Positions 7,036 to 16,464 of a DNA stretch of 64,000 bases are shown one piece after another. The notes below the pieces were generated by a model. It saw only the letters and a program-made list of their open reading frames with translations, ran no database searches and was not told the DNA's origin. Made by a program: the position numbers and the translations under genes. Location of the stretch: positions 1 to 64,000 of the forward strand of contig NZ_QJKC01000002.1 in assembly GCF_003202035.1 (NCBI RefSeq), in the 5' to 3' direction. The DNA comes from Aquitalea magnusonii (GTDB lineage: Bacteria; Pseudomonadota; Gammaproteobacteria; Burkholderiales; Chromobacteriaceae). Every line of letters begins with the position of its first letter. The first letter of the stretch is position 1.

Positions 7036-8142
7036 ATGGCTGAAACGAACGCAAGCGACATCCTGGTCCGCTTCAAGAACGTACAAAAGAGCTACGACGG
7101 CGAGACCCTGATCGTGAAGGATCTCAATCTGGATATCCGCAAGGGCGAATTCCTGACCCTGCTGGGTCCGTCCGGCTCCGGCAAGACCACCAGCCTGATG
7201 ATGCTGGCCGGCTTTGAAACCCCGACCGCCGGCGAGATCATGCTGGGCGAGCGTTCGCTCAACCGCGTACCGCCGCACAAGCGCGATATCGGCATGGTGT
7301 TCCAGAACTACGCGCTGTTTCCGCACATGACCGTGGCCGAGAACCTGGCTTTCCCGCTGAAAGTGCGCGGCATGGACAAGACCGACGTCACCGAGCGCGT
7401 CAAGCGTGCCCTGTCCATGGTGCAGCTGGACAAGTTTGCCAACCGCTACCCCGGCCAGATGTCCGGTGGCCAGCAGCAGCGCGTGGCCCTGGCCCGCGCC
7501 CTGGTATTCGAGCCGCAACTGGTGCTGATGGACGAACCGCTGGGTGCGCTGGACAAGCAGCTGCGCGAACACATGCAGATGGAAATCAAGCATCTGCACG
7601 AACGGCTGGGCGTGACCGTGGTGTATGTGACCCACGACCAGAGCGAAGCGCTGACCATGTCCGACCGCGTGGCCGTGTTCCATCAGGGTGAAATCCAGCA
7701 GATCGACAGCCCGCAAGGCCTGTACGAGCATCCGCGCAATACCTTTGTCGCCAACTTCATCGGTGAAAACAACCGCCTGCATGGCAAGCTGCTCAGCCGC
7801 GATGGCGAGCGCTGCACCGTGGGCCTGGAAAACGGCGAGCGCGTGGAAGCCATGGCCATTCACGATGCCGCCCCCGGCGCACCGGTATCGCTGTCCATCC
7901 GTCCGGAACGCATCAAGCTGAACGTGGCGCAGGAGCAAAACCGCTTCTCCGGCCGCGTGCGCGAATTCATCTATCTGGGCGACCACGTGCGCATCCGCAT
8001 GGAAGCCTGTGGCAACTCCAGTTTCATCGTCAAACAGCCTATCGCCACGCTCGACCCCAAGCTGGCAGTGGGCGATGTGATTTCGCTGGGCTGGAATGTA
8101 GAACACGTAAGAGCGCTCGATCCCGTCGAACTGGCCGAGTGA
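7036..8142 (+). CDS. potA: polyamine-type ABC importer, ATP-binding protein
   Basis: 368 residues from ATG 7036, five bases after AGGAG. Walker A GPSGSGKT, signature MSGGQQQR, Walker [13 protein letters not shown] and the switch histidine VTHDQSEA are present, followed by a C-terminal regulatory TOBE-like region (about residues 280-368). This is the PotA/PotG architecture. The protein powers uptake through the two permeases encoded at 9352-11465, with the binding protein at 8200. All four genes run in the same direction as one operon. Substrate assignment to spermidine/putrescine is by family; related systems carry other small cationic compounds. Confidence 0.88.
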   Translation: MAETNASDILVRFKNVQKSYDGETLIVKDLNLDIRKGEFLTLLGPSGSGKTTSLMMLAGFETPTAGEIMLGERSLNRVPPHKRDIGMVFQNYALFPHMTVAENLAFPLKVRGMDKTDVTERVKRALSMVQLDKFANRYPGQMSGGQQQRVALARALVFEPQLVLMDEPLGALDKQLREHMQMEIKHLHERLGVTVVYVTHDQSEALTMSDRVAVFHQGEIQQIDSPQGLYEHPRNTFVANFIGENNRLHGKLLSRDGERCTVGLENGERVEAMAIHDAAPGAPVSLSIRPERIKLNVAQEQNRFSGRVREFIYLGDHVRIRMEACGNSSFIVKQPIATLDPKLAVGDVISLGWNVEHVRALDPVELAE

Positions 8143-8199
8143 GTGCGTGCGAGTGAGTAAGGTGTAGCTGTAGTCCTAAAACAATAGGAGATCTATCAA

Positions 8200-9237
8200 A
8201 TGAAGAAATGCATGAAAGCTCTTTCGCTGGCCGTGGTTGCTGCTTGCTGTGCTCAGACTGCCCTGGCCGGTGACCTGACCGTGATTTCCTTCGGCGGCGC
8301 CAACAAGGCTGCCCAGGAAAAGGCCTACTACGCCCCCTTCACCAAGGCTACCGGCATCAAGGTAGTGGGCGGCGAGTACAACGGCGAAATGGCCAAGGTC
8401 AAAGCCATGGTCGACACCAAGAGCGTGTCCTGGGACGTGCTGGAAGTGGAATCCCCGGAACTGGCCCGCGGTTGCGATGAAGGCATGTTCGAAAAGCTGG
8501 ACTACAGCAAGATCGGCAACAAGGCTGATTTCGTACCGGGCGCTGCCCAGTCCTGCGGTGTGGGCATCTTCGTATGGTCGACCGTACTGGCCTACAACGC
8601 CGACAAGCTGAAGGTTGGCCCGACCAGCTGGAAGGATTTCTGGGATGTGAAGAAATTCCCGGGCAAGCGCGGCATGCGCAAGGGTGCCAAGTACACCCTG
8701 GAAGTAGCGCTGATGGCTGACGGCGTGGCACCGAAAGACGTGTACAAGGTACTGGCCACCCCGGCCGGCGTGGACCGCGCCTTCAAGAAGCTGGACCAGC
8801 TGAAGCCGAACATCCAGTGGTGGGAAGCCGGCGCGCAACCGCCGCAGTACCTGGTATCCGGCGACGTGGTGATGAGCTCGGCCTACAACGGCCGTATCGC
8901 CAACACCCAGAAGGAAGGCAAGAACCTGAAGATCGTCTGGAACGGCGGCATGTATGACTTTGATTCGTGGGCCATCCCGAAGGGCTCGCCGAACAAGGAC
9001 GCTGCGCTGAAGTTCATCGCTTTCGCCAGCAAGCCGGAAAACCAGAAGGTGTACTCGCAGAATATCGCCTACGGCCCGACCAACAAGAAAGCCGTACCGC
9101 TGCTGGACTCGAAGCTGGTGGCTGACCTGCCGACCGCTCCGCAAAACATCAAGAGCGGTGTCGCCGTGGATGTGGCTTTCTGGGCTGACTTCGGCGAATC
9201 GCTGGAACAACGCTTCAACGCCTGGGCTGCCAAGTAA
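8200..9237 (+). CDS. periplasmic substrate-binding protein of the polyamine-type ABC importer
   Basis: 345 residues from ATG 8200 after AGGAG. The first 23 residues are a signal peptide ending TALAG. The mature part begins DLTVISFGGAN and shows the PotD/PotF-like fold features: WDVLEVESPELARGCDEGMF, VSGDVVMSSAYNGR and AKKAVPLL-like C-terminal region. It captures the substrate in the periplasm and delivers it to the permeases. It lies between the ATPase and the permeases and is followed by two strong hairpins that probably stabilise its mRNA segment so it is made in excess. Confidence 0.85.
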   Translation: MKKCMKALSLAVVAACCAQTALAGDLTVISFGGANKAAQEKAYYAPFTKATGIKVVGGEYNGEMAKVKAMVDTKSVSWDVLEVESPELARGCDEGMFEKLDYSKIGNKADFVPGAAQSCGVGIFVWSTVLAYNADKLKVGPTSWKDFWDVKKFPGKRGMRKGAKYTLEVALMADGVAPKDVYKVLATPAGVDRAFKKLDQLKPNIQWWEAGAQPPQYLVSGDVVMSSAYNGRIANTQKEGKNLKIVWNGGMYDFDSWAIPKGSPNKDAALKFIAFASKPENQKVYSQNIAYGPTNKKAVPLLDSKLVADLPTAPQNIKSGVAVDVAFWADFGESLEQRFNAWAAK

Positions 9238-9256
9238 GCAGCTGCAACACGCATGA

Positions 9257-9287
9257 CTGCTGCCGGCTCTTTTATATCCGGCAGCAG
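9257..9287 (+). terminator. intercistronic hairpin after the binding-protein gene
   Basis: CTGCTGCCGG (9257-9266) pairs with CCGGCAGCAG (9278-9287) around an 11-base U-rich loop. No T-run follows. A second C/G-rich hairpin (about 9294-9319) comes next. Position within an operon suggests partial termination or 3'-end protection rather than full termination. Confidence 0.6.
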
Positions 9288-9351
9288 GTCCGCCCCCTCG
9301 GGGGTTCATCCCCAGGGGGTTTCACCCCTTACCTGATCCGGAGCCGGAAGA

Positions 9352-10620
9352 ATGACCGCTTCCTCTGCACCCACCACCGCTGTCGCAGCCACCCTGCCGG
9401 AGGCCGGCCGTTCGCTGAAACAGAAGCTGGCCCGCGCCGAGCGCATGAACAAACTCAAGTCCCAGCTGCTGATCCTGCCGCTGGTGCTGTTTATCCTGCT
9501 GGTATTCGTGCTGCCCATTACCAGCCTGTTATTCAAGAGCGTCAACAACCCGGAAGTGGTGGACGCCATGCCGCACACGGTCAAGGCCATCTCCAGCTGG
9601 AGCGGCCGCGCCCTGCCGCCGGAAACCGTGTATGCCGCGGCAGCACAGGACATCCAGCAAGCACACGATGACCAGAAGCTGGGTGATCTGGGCAAACGCC
9701 TGAACATGGAAGTGGCCGGCTACCGCAGCCTGCTCAACAAGACTGCCCGTGCCCTGCCGATGGACCCGGCCCCGAAATCCTACAAGGACGCGCTGACCAA
9801 TCTGGACGAGCGCTGGGGTGACCCGGCCTACTGGCAGGCCATCCGCCGCAACACCAGCAGCCAGACCCCGTTCTACCTGCTGGCCGCCATGGATCACCGC
9901 ATCGATGATCTGGGCGAAATCAGCCGCTCCGCCCCGGACCAGGCCATTTACCTGGACATCTTTACCCGTACTTTCTGGATGAGCCTGGTGGTGACCGCCA
10001 TTGCGCTGGCCCTGGCCTACCCGCTGGCCTACCTGCTGGTCAACCTGCCCACCCGCACCAGCAACCTGCTGATGATCCTGGTGCTGCTGCCGTTCTGGAC
10101 CTCCGTGCTGGTACGGGTTGCCGCCTGGATCGTGCTGCTGCAATCCGGTGGCCTGATCAACTCCACCATGCAATGGCTGGGCCTGATCGATCATCCGCTG
10201 CAACTGGTGTTCAACCGCACCGGCGTGTACATCTCCATGGTGCACATCCTGCTGCCCTTCATGATCCTGCCCATCTACAGCGTGATGAAAGGCATCTCCC
10301 CCAGCTATATGAAAGCCGCCATCTCGCTGGGCTGCCACCCGTTTGCCAGCTTCTGGCGCGTGTACTTCCCGCAGACCGTGGCCGGTATCAGTGCCGGTGC
10401 GCTGCTGGTGTTCATCCTGTCCATCGGCTACTACATCACCCCGGCCCTGCTGGGTAGCCCGAACGACCAGATGGTGAGCTACTTCGTGGCCTTCTACACC
10501 AACACCTCGATCAACTGGGGCATGGCTACCGCACTGGGCGGCCTGCTGCTGGCCGCCACCATGATCCTGTACATCGTTTACAACTGGCTGGTAGGCGCCA
10601 AGAGCCTGCGCCTGGGCTAA
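9352..10620 (+). CDS. potB: polyamine-type ABC importer permease (PotB/PotH-like) with large periplasmic insert
   Basis: 422 residues from ATG 9352. The N-terminal cytoplasmic region is followed by a membrane segment (LLILPLVLFILLVFVLP, about residues 42-58). A periplasmic stretch of roughly 140 residues follows before the next membrane segments at about 205. The cytoplasmic EAA-like loop is in the region AAISLGCHPFASFWRVYFP. PotB proteins are about 285 residues; this longer form, with an extended first periplasmic loop, is seen in a subgroup of permeases. It forms the channel with the product of 10647-11465. Confidence 0.85.
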   Translation: MTASSAPTTAVAATLPEAGRSLKQKLARAERMNKLKSQLLILPLVLFILLVFVLPITSLLFKSVNNPEVVDAMPHTVKAISSWSGRALPPETVYAAAAQDIQQAHDDQKLGDLGKRLNMEVAGYRSLLNKTARALPMDPAPKSYKDALTNLDERWGDPAYWQAIRRNTSSQTPFYLLAAMDHRIDDLGEISRSAPDQAIYLDIFTRTFWMSLVVTAIALALAYPLAYLLVNLPTRTSNLLMILVLLPFWTSVLVRVAAWIVLLQSGGLINSTMQWLGLIDHPLQLVFNRTGVYISMVHILLPFMILPIYSVMKGISPSYMKAAISLGCHPFASFWRVYFPQTVAGISAGALLVFILSIGYYITPALLGSPNDQMVSYFVAFYTNTSINWGMATALGGLLLAATMILYIVYNWLVGAKSLRLG

Positions 10621-10646
10621 CCCTCACCCTTCACGGAGACATAACC

Positions 10647-11465
10647 ATGCTGAACCCGACCATGTCGCCCATCGAAAAGGTGTGGCACTACGTTCTGCGC
10701 ATTACCAGCGGCCTGACCCTGCTGTTCCTGATCATGCCGGTGCTGGTGATCATTCCGCTGTCCTTTAACGAAGGCTCTTTCCTGGTGTACCCGCTGACCG
10801 GCTTCTCCTTCCGCTGGTATCAGGACCTGTTCAGCGCACCGGAGTGGATCCGCTCCTTGCAGAACAGCATGATCGTGGCCCCGGCCGCCACCGTGCTGGC
10901 CATGGTATTGGGCACGCTGGCCTCCATCGGTCTGACCCGTGGCGAATTCCGTGGCAAGGGCATCATCATGTTCCTGCTGATTTCGCCGATGGTGGTGCCG
11001 GTGGTGATTGTCGGCGTGGCCAGCTACCTGTTCTTTGCCCCGCTGGGCATGGACAACAGCTACACCACGCTGATCCTGGAACATGCCGCGCTGGGCGTAC
11101 CCTTTGTCATCATCACCGTGACCGCCACCCTGCAGGGCTATAACCACAACCTGACCCGTGCGGCAGCCAACCTGGGTGCTTCGCCCATCACCACCTTCTT
11201 CCGCATCACCCTGCCGCTGATTGCGCCGGGGGTGATTTCCGGTGCGCTGTTTGCCTTTGCCACCTCGTTTGATGAAGTGGTGGTGACGCTGTTCCTGGCC
11301 GGCCCGGAACAGGCCACCCTGCCGCGCCAGATGTTCAGCGGCATTCGCGAAAACCTCAGCCCCACCATTGCGGCAGCGGCCACCTTGCTGATCGGCTTCT
11401 CCATCCTGCTGCTGCTGACACTGGAATGGCTGCGCGGCCGCAGCGAGCGTCTGCGTACCAGCTGA
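10647..11465 (+). CDS. potC: polyamine-type ABC importer permease (PotC/PotI-like)
   Basis: 272 residues from ATG 10647 after GGAG. Six hydrophobic segments are visible, and the EAA-type loop AAANLGASPITTFFRITLP near residue 175-193 contacts the ATPase. Length and layout match PotC/PotI. It lies 26 bases after the first permease gene and is the last gene of the operon, followed by a terminator at 11509-11540. Confidence 0.88.
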   Translation: MLNPTMSPIEKVWHYVLRITSGLTLLFLIMPVLVIIPLSFNEGSFLVYPLTGFSFRWYQDLFSAPEWIRSLQNSMIVAPAATVLAMVLGTLASIGLTRGEFRGKGIIMFLLISPMVVPVVIVGVASYLFFAPLGMDNSYTTLILEHAALGVPFVIITVTATLQGYNHNLTRAAANLGASPITTFFRITLPLIAPGVISGALFAFATSFDEVVVTLFLAGPEQATLPRQMFSGIRENLSPTIAAAATLLIGFSILLLLTLEWLRGRSERLRTS

Positions 11466-11508
11466 TTGCAAACATTCCCTCATCTGCTCCATCCATTGCA
11501 GAGCATTG

Positions 11509-11540
11509 CAGGCCGGCCATAACAGGTCGGCCTGATTTTT
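11509..11540 (+). terminator. rho-independent terminator of the ABC importer operon
   Basis: CAGGCCG (11509-11515) pairs with CGGCCTG (11528-11534), followed by ATTTTT. Confidence 0.7.
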
Positions 11541-11657
11541 GTCAAGAAATCATTATTCAGTTTGCCGGCGGAACCGCTGTTGCTTGTAATCCGCGGCCAG
11601 CAGCTTAGTATTCAGGAAGTCTGCGCCCCGTGCGCCCATTCCTGTGCAAGTTTGTTT

Positions 11658-13208
11658 ATGCGACTTATCCCGGCATTAAGCCTGCTCCTTGTTAGCTCCT
11701 CCCTGTTTGCCGCCCCGGGCAGCGACTCGGCCACCTGGGAATACCAGGTCAAGCCGGGGGATTCGCTGTGGTCGTTTGCCGACCAGCACCTGTCCTCTCC
11801 CGCCTATGTGCCGCGCCTGCAAAGCCTCAACCACATTGCCGACCCCTACCGCCTGACGCCGGGCAGCCGGATCAAGGTGCCCTATCCCTGGGTCAGGCAG
11901 CATCCCTCCAGCGCACAGATCGAAGAGTTTTCCGGCGAGGTCAGCGCACACGATGCCAAGGGCAAGCCGCTACCCATCAACAAGGACATGCGTTATCCCA
12001 AGGGCGTACAGTTCCAGACCGGCAACGACGCCATGCTCAAGCTGCGCTTTGAAGACGGCTCCACCCTGCTGCTGAACGCCAATTCCAGCGCCCAGCTGCA
12101 AAACGAAATCTACTATCCCAGCACCGGCTCGGCCAAAACCGAAATCAAGCTGGACAAGGGCAATGCCGGCAGCTCGGTGATTCCCAACATCCTGATGCCC
12201 AACCGCTACCAGATCCGCACGCCATCGGCGGTCACCACCGTGCGCGGCACCGAATTCCGCGTCAATACCGAGTCGGTCAGCGCCACCATGACCGAGGTGC
12301 TGCGTGGCAAGGTCAGCGTCAGCGGCAAGAGCAAGGCCCAGGTCGATGTCCCGGCCGGCTTTGGCACCCTGGCTTCAGGCTCCGGCAAACCCAGCGCCCC
12401 GGAGGCCCTGCCTGCCGCCCCGGATCTGGGCCCGCTGCCGGCAAGCAGCAGTTTCAACCCGCCCCTGCTGAAATGGGCGGCCGACCAGCAGGCCGTGGCC
12501 TACCGCATCAAGCTGCGCGGGCCGGGCGAACATGGCCGCCTGCTGGCTGAACGCACGGTGGCCGCTCCGCAGCTGTTCCCGGCACTGCCCGCCAATGGCG
12601 AATACCTGCTGTCGGCACGCGCACGCAACCAGCACGGACTGGAAGGCTACGACAGCAGCAAGACCTTTACCCTGGCCGCCTTCCCGCCACCGCCGCTGCT
12701 GTTTGGCACCGCCGGCGTGCAGGAAATCCGCACACAGTCGCTGCCGCTCAAGCTGCTGGCCAGCCCGCAGCAGCCCGTGCAGCTGCAATTGTCCCGCAGC
12801 AGCGACTTTGCCAGCATCAGCCAGAGCCTGACGCTGCAGGACGGCGACATCACCCTGCAGCTGCCGGACAAGGGCCAGTGGTTCTGGCGCGTGGCGCGGC
12901 TGGATGAACAGGGCCAGCCCGGCCCGTACAGCGATACCCAGCAAGTGCTGGTCAAGGGCCTGTTCTCCAGCATCGGCAACAACACCCCGGCCCTGCTGGG
13001 GCGGCGTTACCCGGTGAGCGGAGCCCGCTACACGCTCAAGCTGGCGGATAATCCGACCATGCAAAACATCAGTTATCACGACACCCGGCCGCAGCCGGCC
13101 TGGCTGCTGGACACACTGCCGCGCGGCCAGTACTTTGCCCAACTCGAAATCAATGGCGATGATGGATATCACGCGGTGGAAGCGATTGAAAAAATCAACA
13201 TCCAATGA
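11658..13208 (+). CDS. exported LysM and FecR-domain protein
   Basis: 516 residues from ATG 11658. A signal peptide (MRLIPALSLLLVSSSLFAAP) is followed by a LysM module (YQVKPGDSLWSFADQHL and following, about residues 26-75) for peptidoglycan binding. A FecR domain follows (about 115-235, with LRFEDGSTLLLNANS and TVRGTEFRV). The C-terminal half contains two repeats that look fibronectin-like. It is probably anchored to the cell wall in the periplasm. The next gene, a CHASE2-GGDEF cyclase, starts 21 bases later. FecR/LysM proteins are often encoded beside CHASE2 sensors, so this one may feed the cyclase. Ligand unknown. Confidence 0.82.
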   Translation: MRLIPALSLLLVSSSLFAAPGSDSATWEYQVKPGDSLWSFADQHLSSPAYVPRLQSLNHIADPYRLTPGSRIKVPYPWVRQHPSSAQIEEFSGEVSAHDAKGKPLPINKDMRYPKGVQFQTGNDAMLKLRFEDGSTLLLNANSSAQLQNEIYYPSTGSAKTEIKLDKGNAGSSVIPNILMPNRYQIRTPSAVTTVRGTEFRVNTESVSATMTEVLRGKVSVSGKSKAQVDVPAGFGTLASGSGKPSAPEALPAAPDLGPLPASSSFNPPLLKWAADQQAVAYRIKLRGPGEHGRLLAERTVAAPQLFPALPANGEYLLSARARNQHGLEGYDSSKTFTLAAFPPPPLLFGTAGVQEIRTQSLPLKLLASPQQPVQLQLSRSSDFASISQSLTLQDGDITLQLPDKGQWFWRVARLDEQGQPGPYSDTQQVLVKGLFSSIGNNTPALLGRRYPVSGARYTLKLADNPTMQNISYHDTRPQPAWLLDTLPRGQYFAQLEINGDDGYHAVEAIEKINIQ

Positions 13209-13229
13209 GCAATCGCATAAAATACGCGC

Positions 13230-14852
13230 ATGCCATCACCGATAAAACACCGGTCATATCAACTGCTGCCGCTGCTGGCGGGGCTGCTCGGCCTGCTGCT
13301 GGCGCTGACCGGTGCCGTGCAGCGGCTGGATTACTGGTTTTACGATGCGGCGCTCAGCCGGCACACCCTGCACAAGAGCGCCGATGATCCCATCCTGATC
13401 GAAGTGGACAACCGCAGCCTGGCCGAGATGGGCAGCTGGCCCTGGCCACGCGAGTTGCACGCCCGCCTGATCGATCAGCTGCAATACGCCAAGGCCGTCG
13501 GCCTCGACATCGCCCTGGCGGAAAGCACGCTCGCCAGCAACCAACCCGACCAGTCGCTGGCTGCGGCCATCCGCCGCAATGGCAAGGTGGTCAGCCCGGT
13601 GTTTCCGGAAAGCGCCGGCGACACCCTCACCGAAACCCGGCCGATACCCTTACTGGCGGCGGCCTCCAACCGGCTGGGACACACCGACTTCGAGCGCGAT
13701 AACGACGGCGTGATCCGCCGTACCTATCTGATGGCCGGTCTTGGCTCTGCCGACTTTCCCGGCTTTGCCAAGGCAGTGTACGAGGTGGCACAGGGCCTGC
13801 CCGCCCCGGCCCTGAAACTGCCCTTCCATGGCAGCGACGAATCCTGGGTGCGCGACGACGAAGTACTGGTGCCGTTTGGCAATGGTGCCGAACCCTTCGA
13901 ACGCATGTCGTATATCGATGCCCTGTCCAATGCCGAGCGCGAGACTTTCCGCAACCGCATCGTGCTGATCGGGGTGACCGCCGCCGGGCTGGGGGATATG
14001 CACACCACCCCGATTTCCGCCAATTCGGCCGGCATGCCCGGCGTGGTGATCAATGCCTATCTGCTGCGCGGCCTGCAGGATAACAGCCTGATCCGGCCAT
14101 TGAACCTGCTGCGCCAGGGGCTGCTGACCCTGCTGCTGATCGTGGCACTGGACTACCTGCTGACCCCATGGAGCCGGCAACGAACGGTGCTGCTGGCTTA
14201 TCCCGCCGCCACCCTGCTGGTGGCCGGCGCATCCATGCTGCTGCTAAACCTTGGCCATATCTGGTTCGCTCCGGCCAGCAGCATGCTGGTACTGGTGCTG
14301 GCCGGCCTGACCCGCTTCATCATCCGCCAGGCCAGCCTGCAGACGCTGGCCACCACCGACGGGCTGACCCAGCTGGCCAACCGCCGCCATTTTGACGAAG
14401 TGTTCATTCCGGCCATCGAACGCCAGCGCAACGCCCAGCAGCCGCTGGCCTTTGTCCTGCTGGATATTGACCACTTCAAGCTATACAACGACCAGTACGG
14501 TCACTATGCCGGCGACATGGTACTCAAGCGCGTGGCCCATGTGCTGCGCGAATCATTCCAGCGCAAGGGCGAATTGCCGGCACGCCTGGGCGGCGAAGAA
14601 TTCGGCGTGCTGATGCCCGGCGCCACCATGCAGGATGCGGTCGATGCCGCCGAAACCTTCCGCCAGCGGCTGGAAGACCTCGACCTGCCGCATGATGGCA
14701 GCCCGCTGCACAAGGTGACTTGCAGCATCGGCGTGGCTGCCCGCATCCCCCAGCAAGACGACACGGCCCAACGCATCTACGAAGAAGCCGATGGCGCCCT
14801 GTATATCGCCAAGCGCTCCGGCCGCAATGTGGTCAGCCCGGCATCCAGCTAG
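13230..14852 (+). CDS. CHASE2-domain membrane diguanylate cyclase
   Basis: 540 residues from ATG 13230. One N-terminal membrane segment is followed by a periplasmic CHASE2 domain (about 30-280, with DYWFYDAALSR, PILIEVDNRSLAEMGSWPWP and GLGDMHTTPIS). Three membrane helices (about 288-365) and a C-terminal GGDEF domain come next. The active-site loop is RLGGEEF, a functional variant, with the substrate-site motif LLDIDHFKLYND before it. It should make c-di-GMP in the cytoplasm in response to a periplasmic signal. The usual inhibitory RxxD motif is RKGE here, so product inhibition may be weak. Paired with the upstream FecR/LysM protein. Confidence 0.88.
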   Translation: MPSPIKHRSYQLLPLLAGLLGLLLALTGAVQRLDYWFYDAALSRHTLHKSADDPILIEVDNRSLAEMGSWPWPRELHARLIDQLQYAKAVGLDIALAESTLASNQPDQSLAAAIRRNGKVVSPVFPESAGDTLTETRPIPLLAAASNRLGHTDFERDNDGVIRRTYLMAGLGSADFPGFAKAVYEVAQGLPAPALKLPFHGSDESWVRDDEVLVPFGNGAEPFERMSYIDALSNAERETFRNRIVLIGVTAAGLGDMHTTPISANSAGMPGVVINAYLLRGLQDNSLIRPLNLLRQGLLTLLLIVALDYLLTPWSRQRTVLLAYPAATLLVAGASMLLLNLGHIWFAPASSMLVLVLAGLTRFIIRQASLQTLATTDGLTQLANRRHFDEVFIPAIERQRNAQQPLAFVLLDIDHFKLYNDQYGHYAGDMVLKRVAHVLRESFQRKGELPARLGGEEFGVLMPGATMQDAVDAAETFRQRLEDLDLPHDGSPLHKVTCSIGVAARIPQQDDTAQRIYEEADGALYIAKRSGRNVVSPASS

Positions 14853-14879
14853 CCGGCAATGTCCGAGAGATGTCCATAA

Positions 14880-14904
14880 AAAAGGCAGCCATCAGGCTGC
14901 CTTT
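14880..14904. terminator. bidirectional terminator
   Basis: AAAGGCAGCC (14881-14890), loop ATCA, GGCTGCCTTT (14895-14904), with A-run and T-run on the two sides. It separates the cyclase gene from the convergent ferredoxin gene. Confidence 0.85.
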
Positions 14905-14914
14905 TGCATGAGTG

Positions 14915-15259
14915 CTAATCTTGCGGACAGAGCACCAGCCAGTCCTCTTCCCCCACCGTCAGATGGCAGGCCAGCCGCCAGCCGGATGACACATCCGGCC
15001 AGCACTCGGTGCCAGCGGCGGCCTGGTCGATCAAGCCGGCCCGCAGCAGGACATTGCGCTCCTTGCGCCCCAAGCTCACCGGCTGCAGCGGGCCGCCATG
15101 ACTGATACGCACCTTGCAGGTGCCACATGTCCCCTGCCCGCAGCGCCAGTGCAGCGGGACCTCCGCCAGCCTCGCCACATCCAGCAACAGTTCACCGGGC
15201 TGGGCCTCCAGCTCGGCCAGCAGCCGCTGCTGCTGGTCGACAAATCGCAGCTGCGGCAT
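14915..15259 (-). CDS. plant-type 2Fe-2S ferredoxin-like protein
   Basis: 114 residues from ATG 15259. CGQGTCGTC (Cys40, 45, 48) plus Cys98 in WRLACHL is the CX4CX2C...C ligand set of plant-type 2Fe-2S ferredoxins, and the length fits a stand-alone domain. It is an electron carrier of unknown partner. The gene starts 2 bases after the moeA stop in the same direction, so it is co-translated with the molybdenum-cofactor genes mobB-moeA. That raises the possibility of a role with a molybdoenzyme, which is inference only. Confidence 0.82.
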   Translation of the reverse strand: MPQLRFVDQQQRLLAELEAQPGELLLDVARLAEVPLHWRCGQGTCGTCKVRISHGGPLQPVSLGRKERNVLLRAGLIDQAAAGTECWPDVSSGWRLACHLTVGEEDWLVLCPQD

Positions 15260-15261
15260 GG

Positions 15262-16464
15262 CTAGCAGCCGAAGCGCCCGATCGGCAACAGCTCCAGCAA
15301 ATCGCCCGGCTGCACCTGCTGGCCGGCCGCCAGCCGCACCAAACCGTCGGCCCAGGCGCAGGAGGTCAGCACACCGGAGCCCTGGTTGGGGTAAGGCTGC
15401 AGCTGCCACTGGCCATCCTGCTGCACCAGCTTCACCCGCAGGAATTCCTCGCGCCGGCTGTCGGGGCGGTCCCAGACAAATCCGGCCGGATACTGCCGGG
15501 GTGCCTGGCCGATATCGGCCAGCAGGCCGGCACAGCGCTGCAGATAGGGTTTGACCAGCACCTGATAAGTGACAAAGCCGGACACCGGATTGCCCGGCAG
15601 GCCGACAAAGCCCGCCTGGCCAACCCGGCCGCTGGCCAGCGGCTTGCCCGGCTTGATGGCGATTTTCCACAAGTCGAGCGCCCCTTCGGCCTCGACTGCC
15701 GCCTTGACGTGGTCTTCCTCGCCTACCGACACCCCGCCGCAAGTCATGATGACATCCGCCAGCGCGGCAGCGTCCTGCAGGATTTCGCGGGTGCGGCTGA
15801 GCGAATCGGGCACGATGCCCAGATCGGTCACCTCGCAGCCCAGCTGCATCAGCTCCGGCACCAGCCAGTAGCGGTTGGAGTTGTAGATCTGTCCGGCGGC
15901 CAGCGGCTGCCCCGGTTCGACCAGCTCGTCACCGGTAAAGAACACCGCCACCCGCAGCGGCCGGAACACGGTCAGCTCGGCCACACCGATGGAGGCTGCC
16001 AGGCCCAGATGCGCGGCAGTCAGTTGCTGCCCGGCGCTCAGTACTTGGCTGCCGCGGCGGATATCCTCGCCCGCACGGCGGATATTCTGTCCGGGACGGG
16101 GACTCTGGCTGAACGCCACCCGGCCATCGGCTTGCAGCTCGGCCATTTCCTGCATCACCACGGCATCGGCACCGGCAGGAATGGGCGCACCGGTAAAGAT
16201 GCGCGCCGCGGTGGCCGCTTGCAGCGGCTGCGGCTGGCAACCGGCAGCAATGCGTTGTGACAGCGGCAGCGGCTGGCCGGCATCCGCGGTATTGAGGGCA
16301 TAGCCGTCCATGGCGCTGTTGTCGTGCGGCGGCACATCCAGGCTGGCCAGCAGCGGCGTCGCCAGAATGCGACCCAGCGCCTGCAGCAGCGGAACGGTTT
16401 CGGTAGCGGTAAGCGGCCTGGCGCGCTGTAGCAGCCAGTCGCGGGCTTGATCAACGGTGAGCAT
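15262..16464 (-). CDS. moeA: molybdopterin molybdenumtransferase MoeA
   Basis: 400 residues from ATG 16464. PHDNSAMDGYAL is the MoeA signature, and IFTGAPIPAGADAVVMQE and NSNRYWLVPE are further family motifs. The MoaB/Mog-like domain shows TCGGVSVGEEDHV and LPGNPVSGFVTY. It inserts molybdate into adenylated molybdopterin to make molybdenum cofactor. It overlaps mobB by 14 bases and is followed by the ferredoxin gene. Length is normal for the family. Confidence 0.93.
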   Translation of the reverse strand: MLTVDQARDWLLQRARPLTATETVPLLQALGRILATPLLASLDVPPHDNSAMDGYALNTADAGQPLPLSQRIAAGCQPQPLQAATAARIFTGAPIPAGADAVVMQEMAELQADGRVAFSQSPRPGQNIRRAGEDIRRGSQVLSAGQQLTAAHLGLAASIGVAELTVFRPLRVAVFFTGDELVEPGQPLAAGQIYNSNRYWLVPELMQLGCEVTDLGIVPDSLSRTREILQDAAALADVIMTCGGVSVGEEDHVKAAVEAEGALDLWKIAIKPGKPLASGRVGQAGFVGLPGNPVSGFVTYQVLVKPYLQRCAGLLADIGQAPRQYPAGFVWDRPDSRREEFLRVKLVQQDGQWQLQPYPNQGSGVLTSCAWADGLVRLAAGQQVQPGDLLELLPIGRFGC

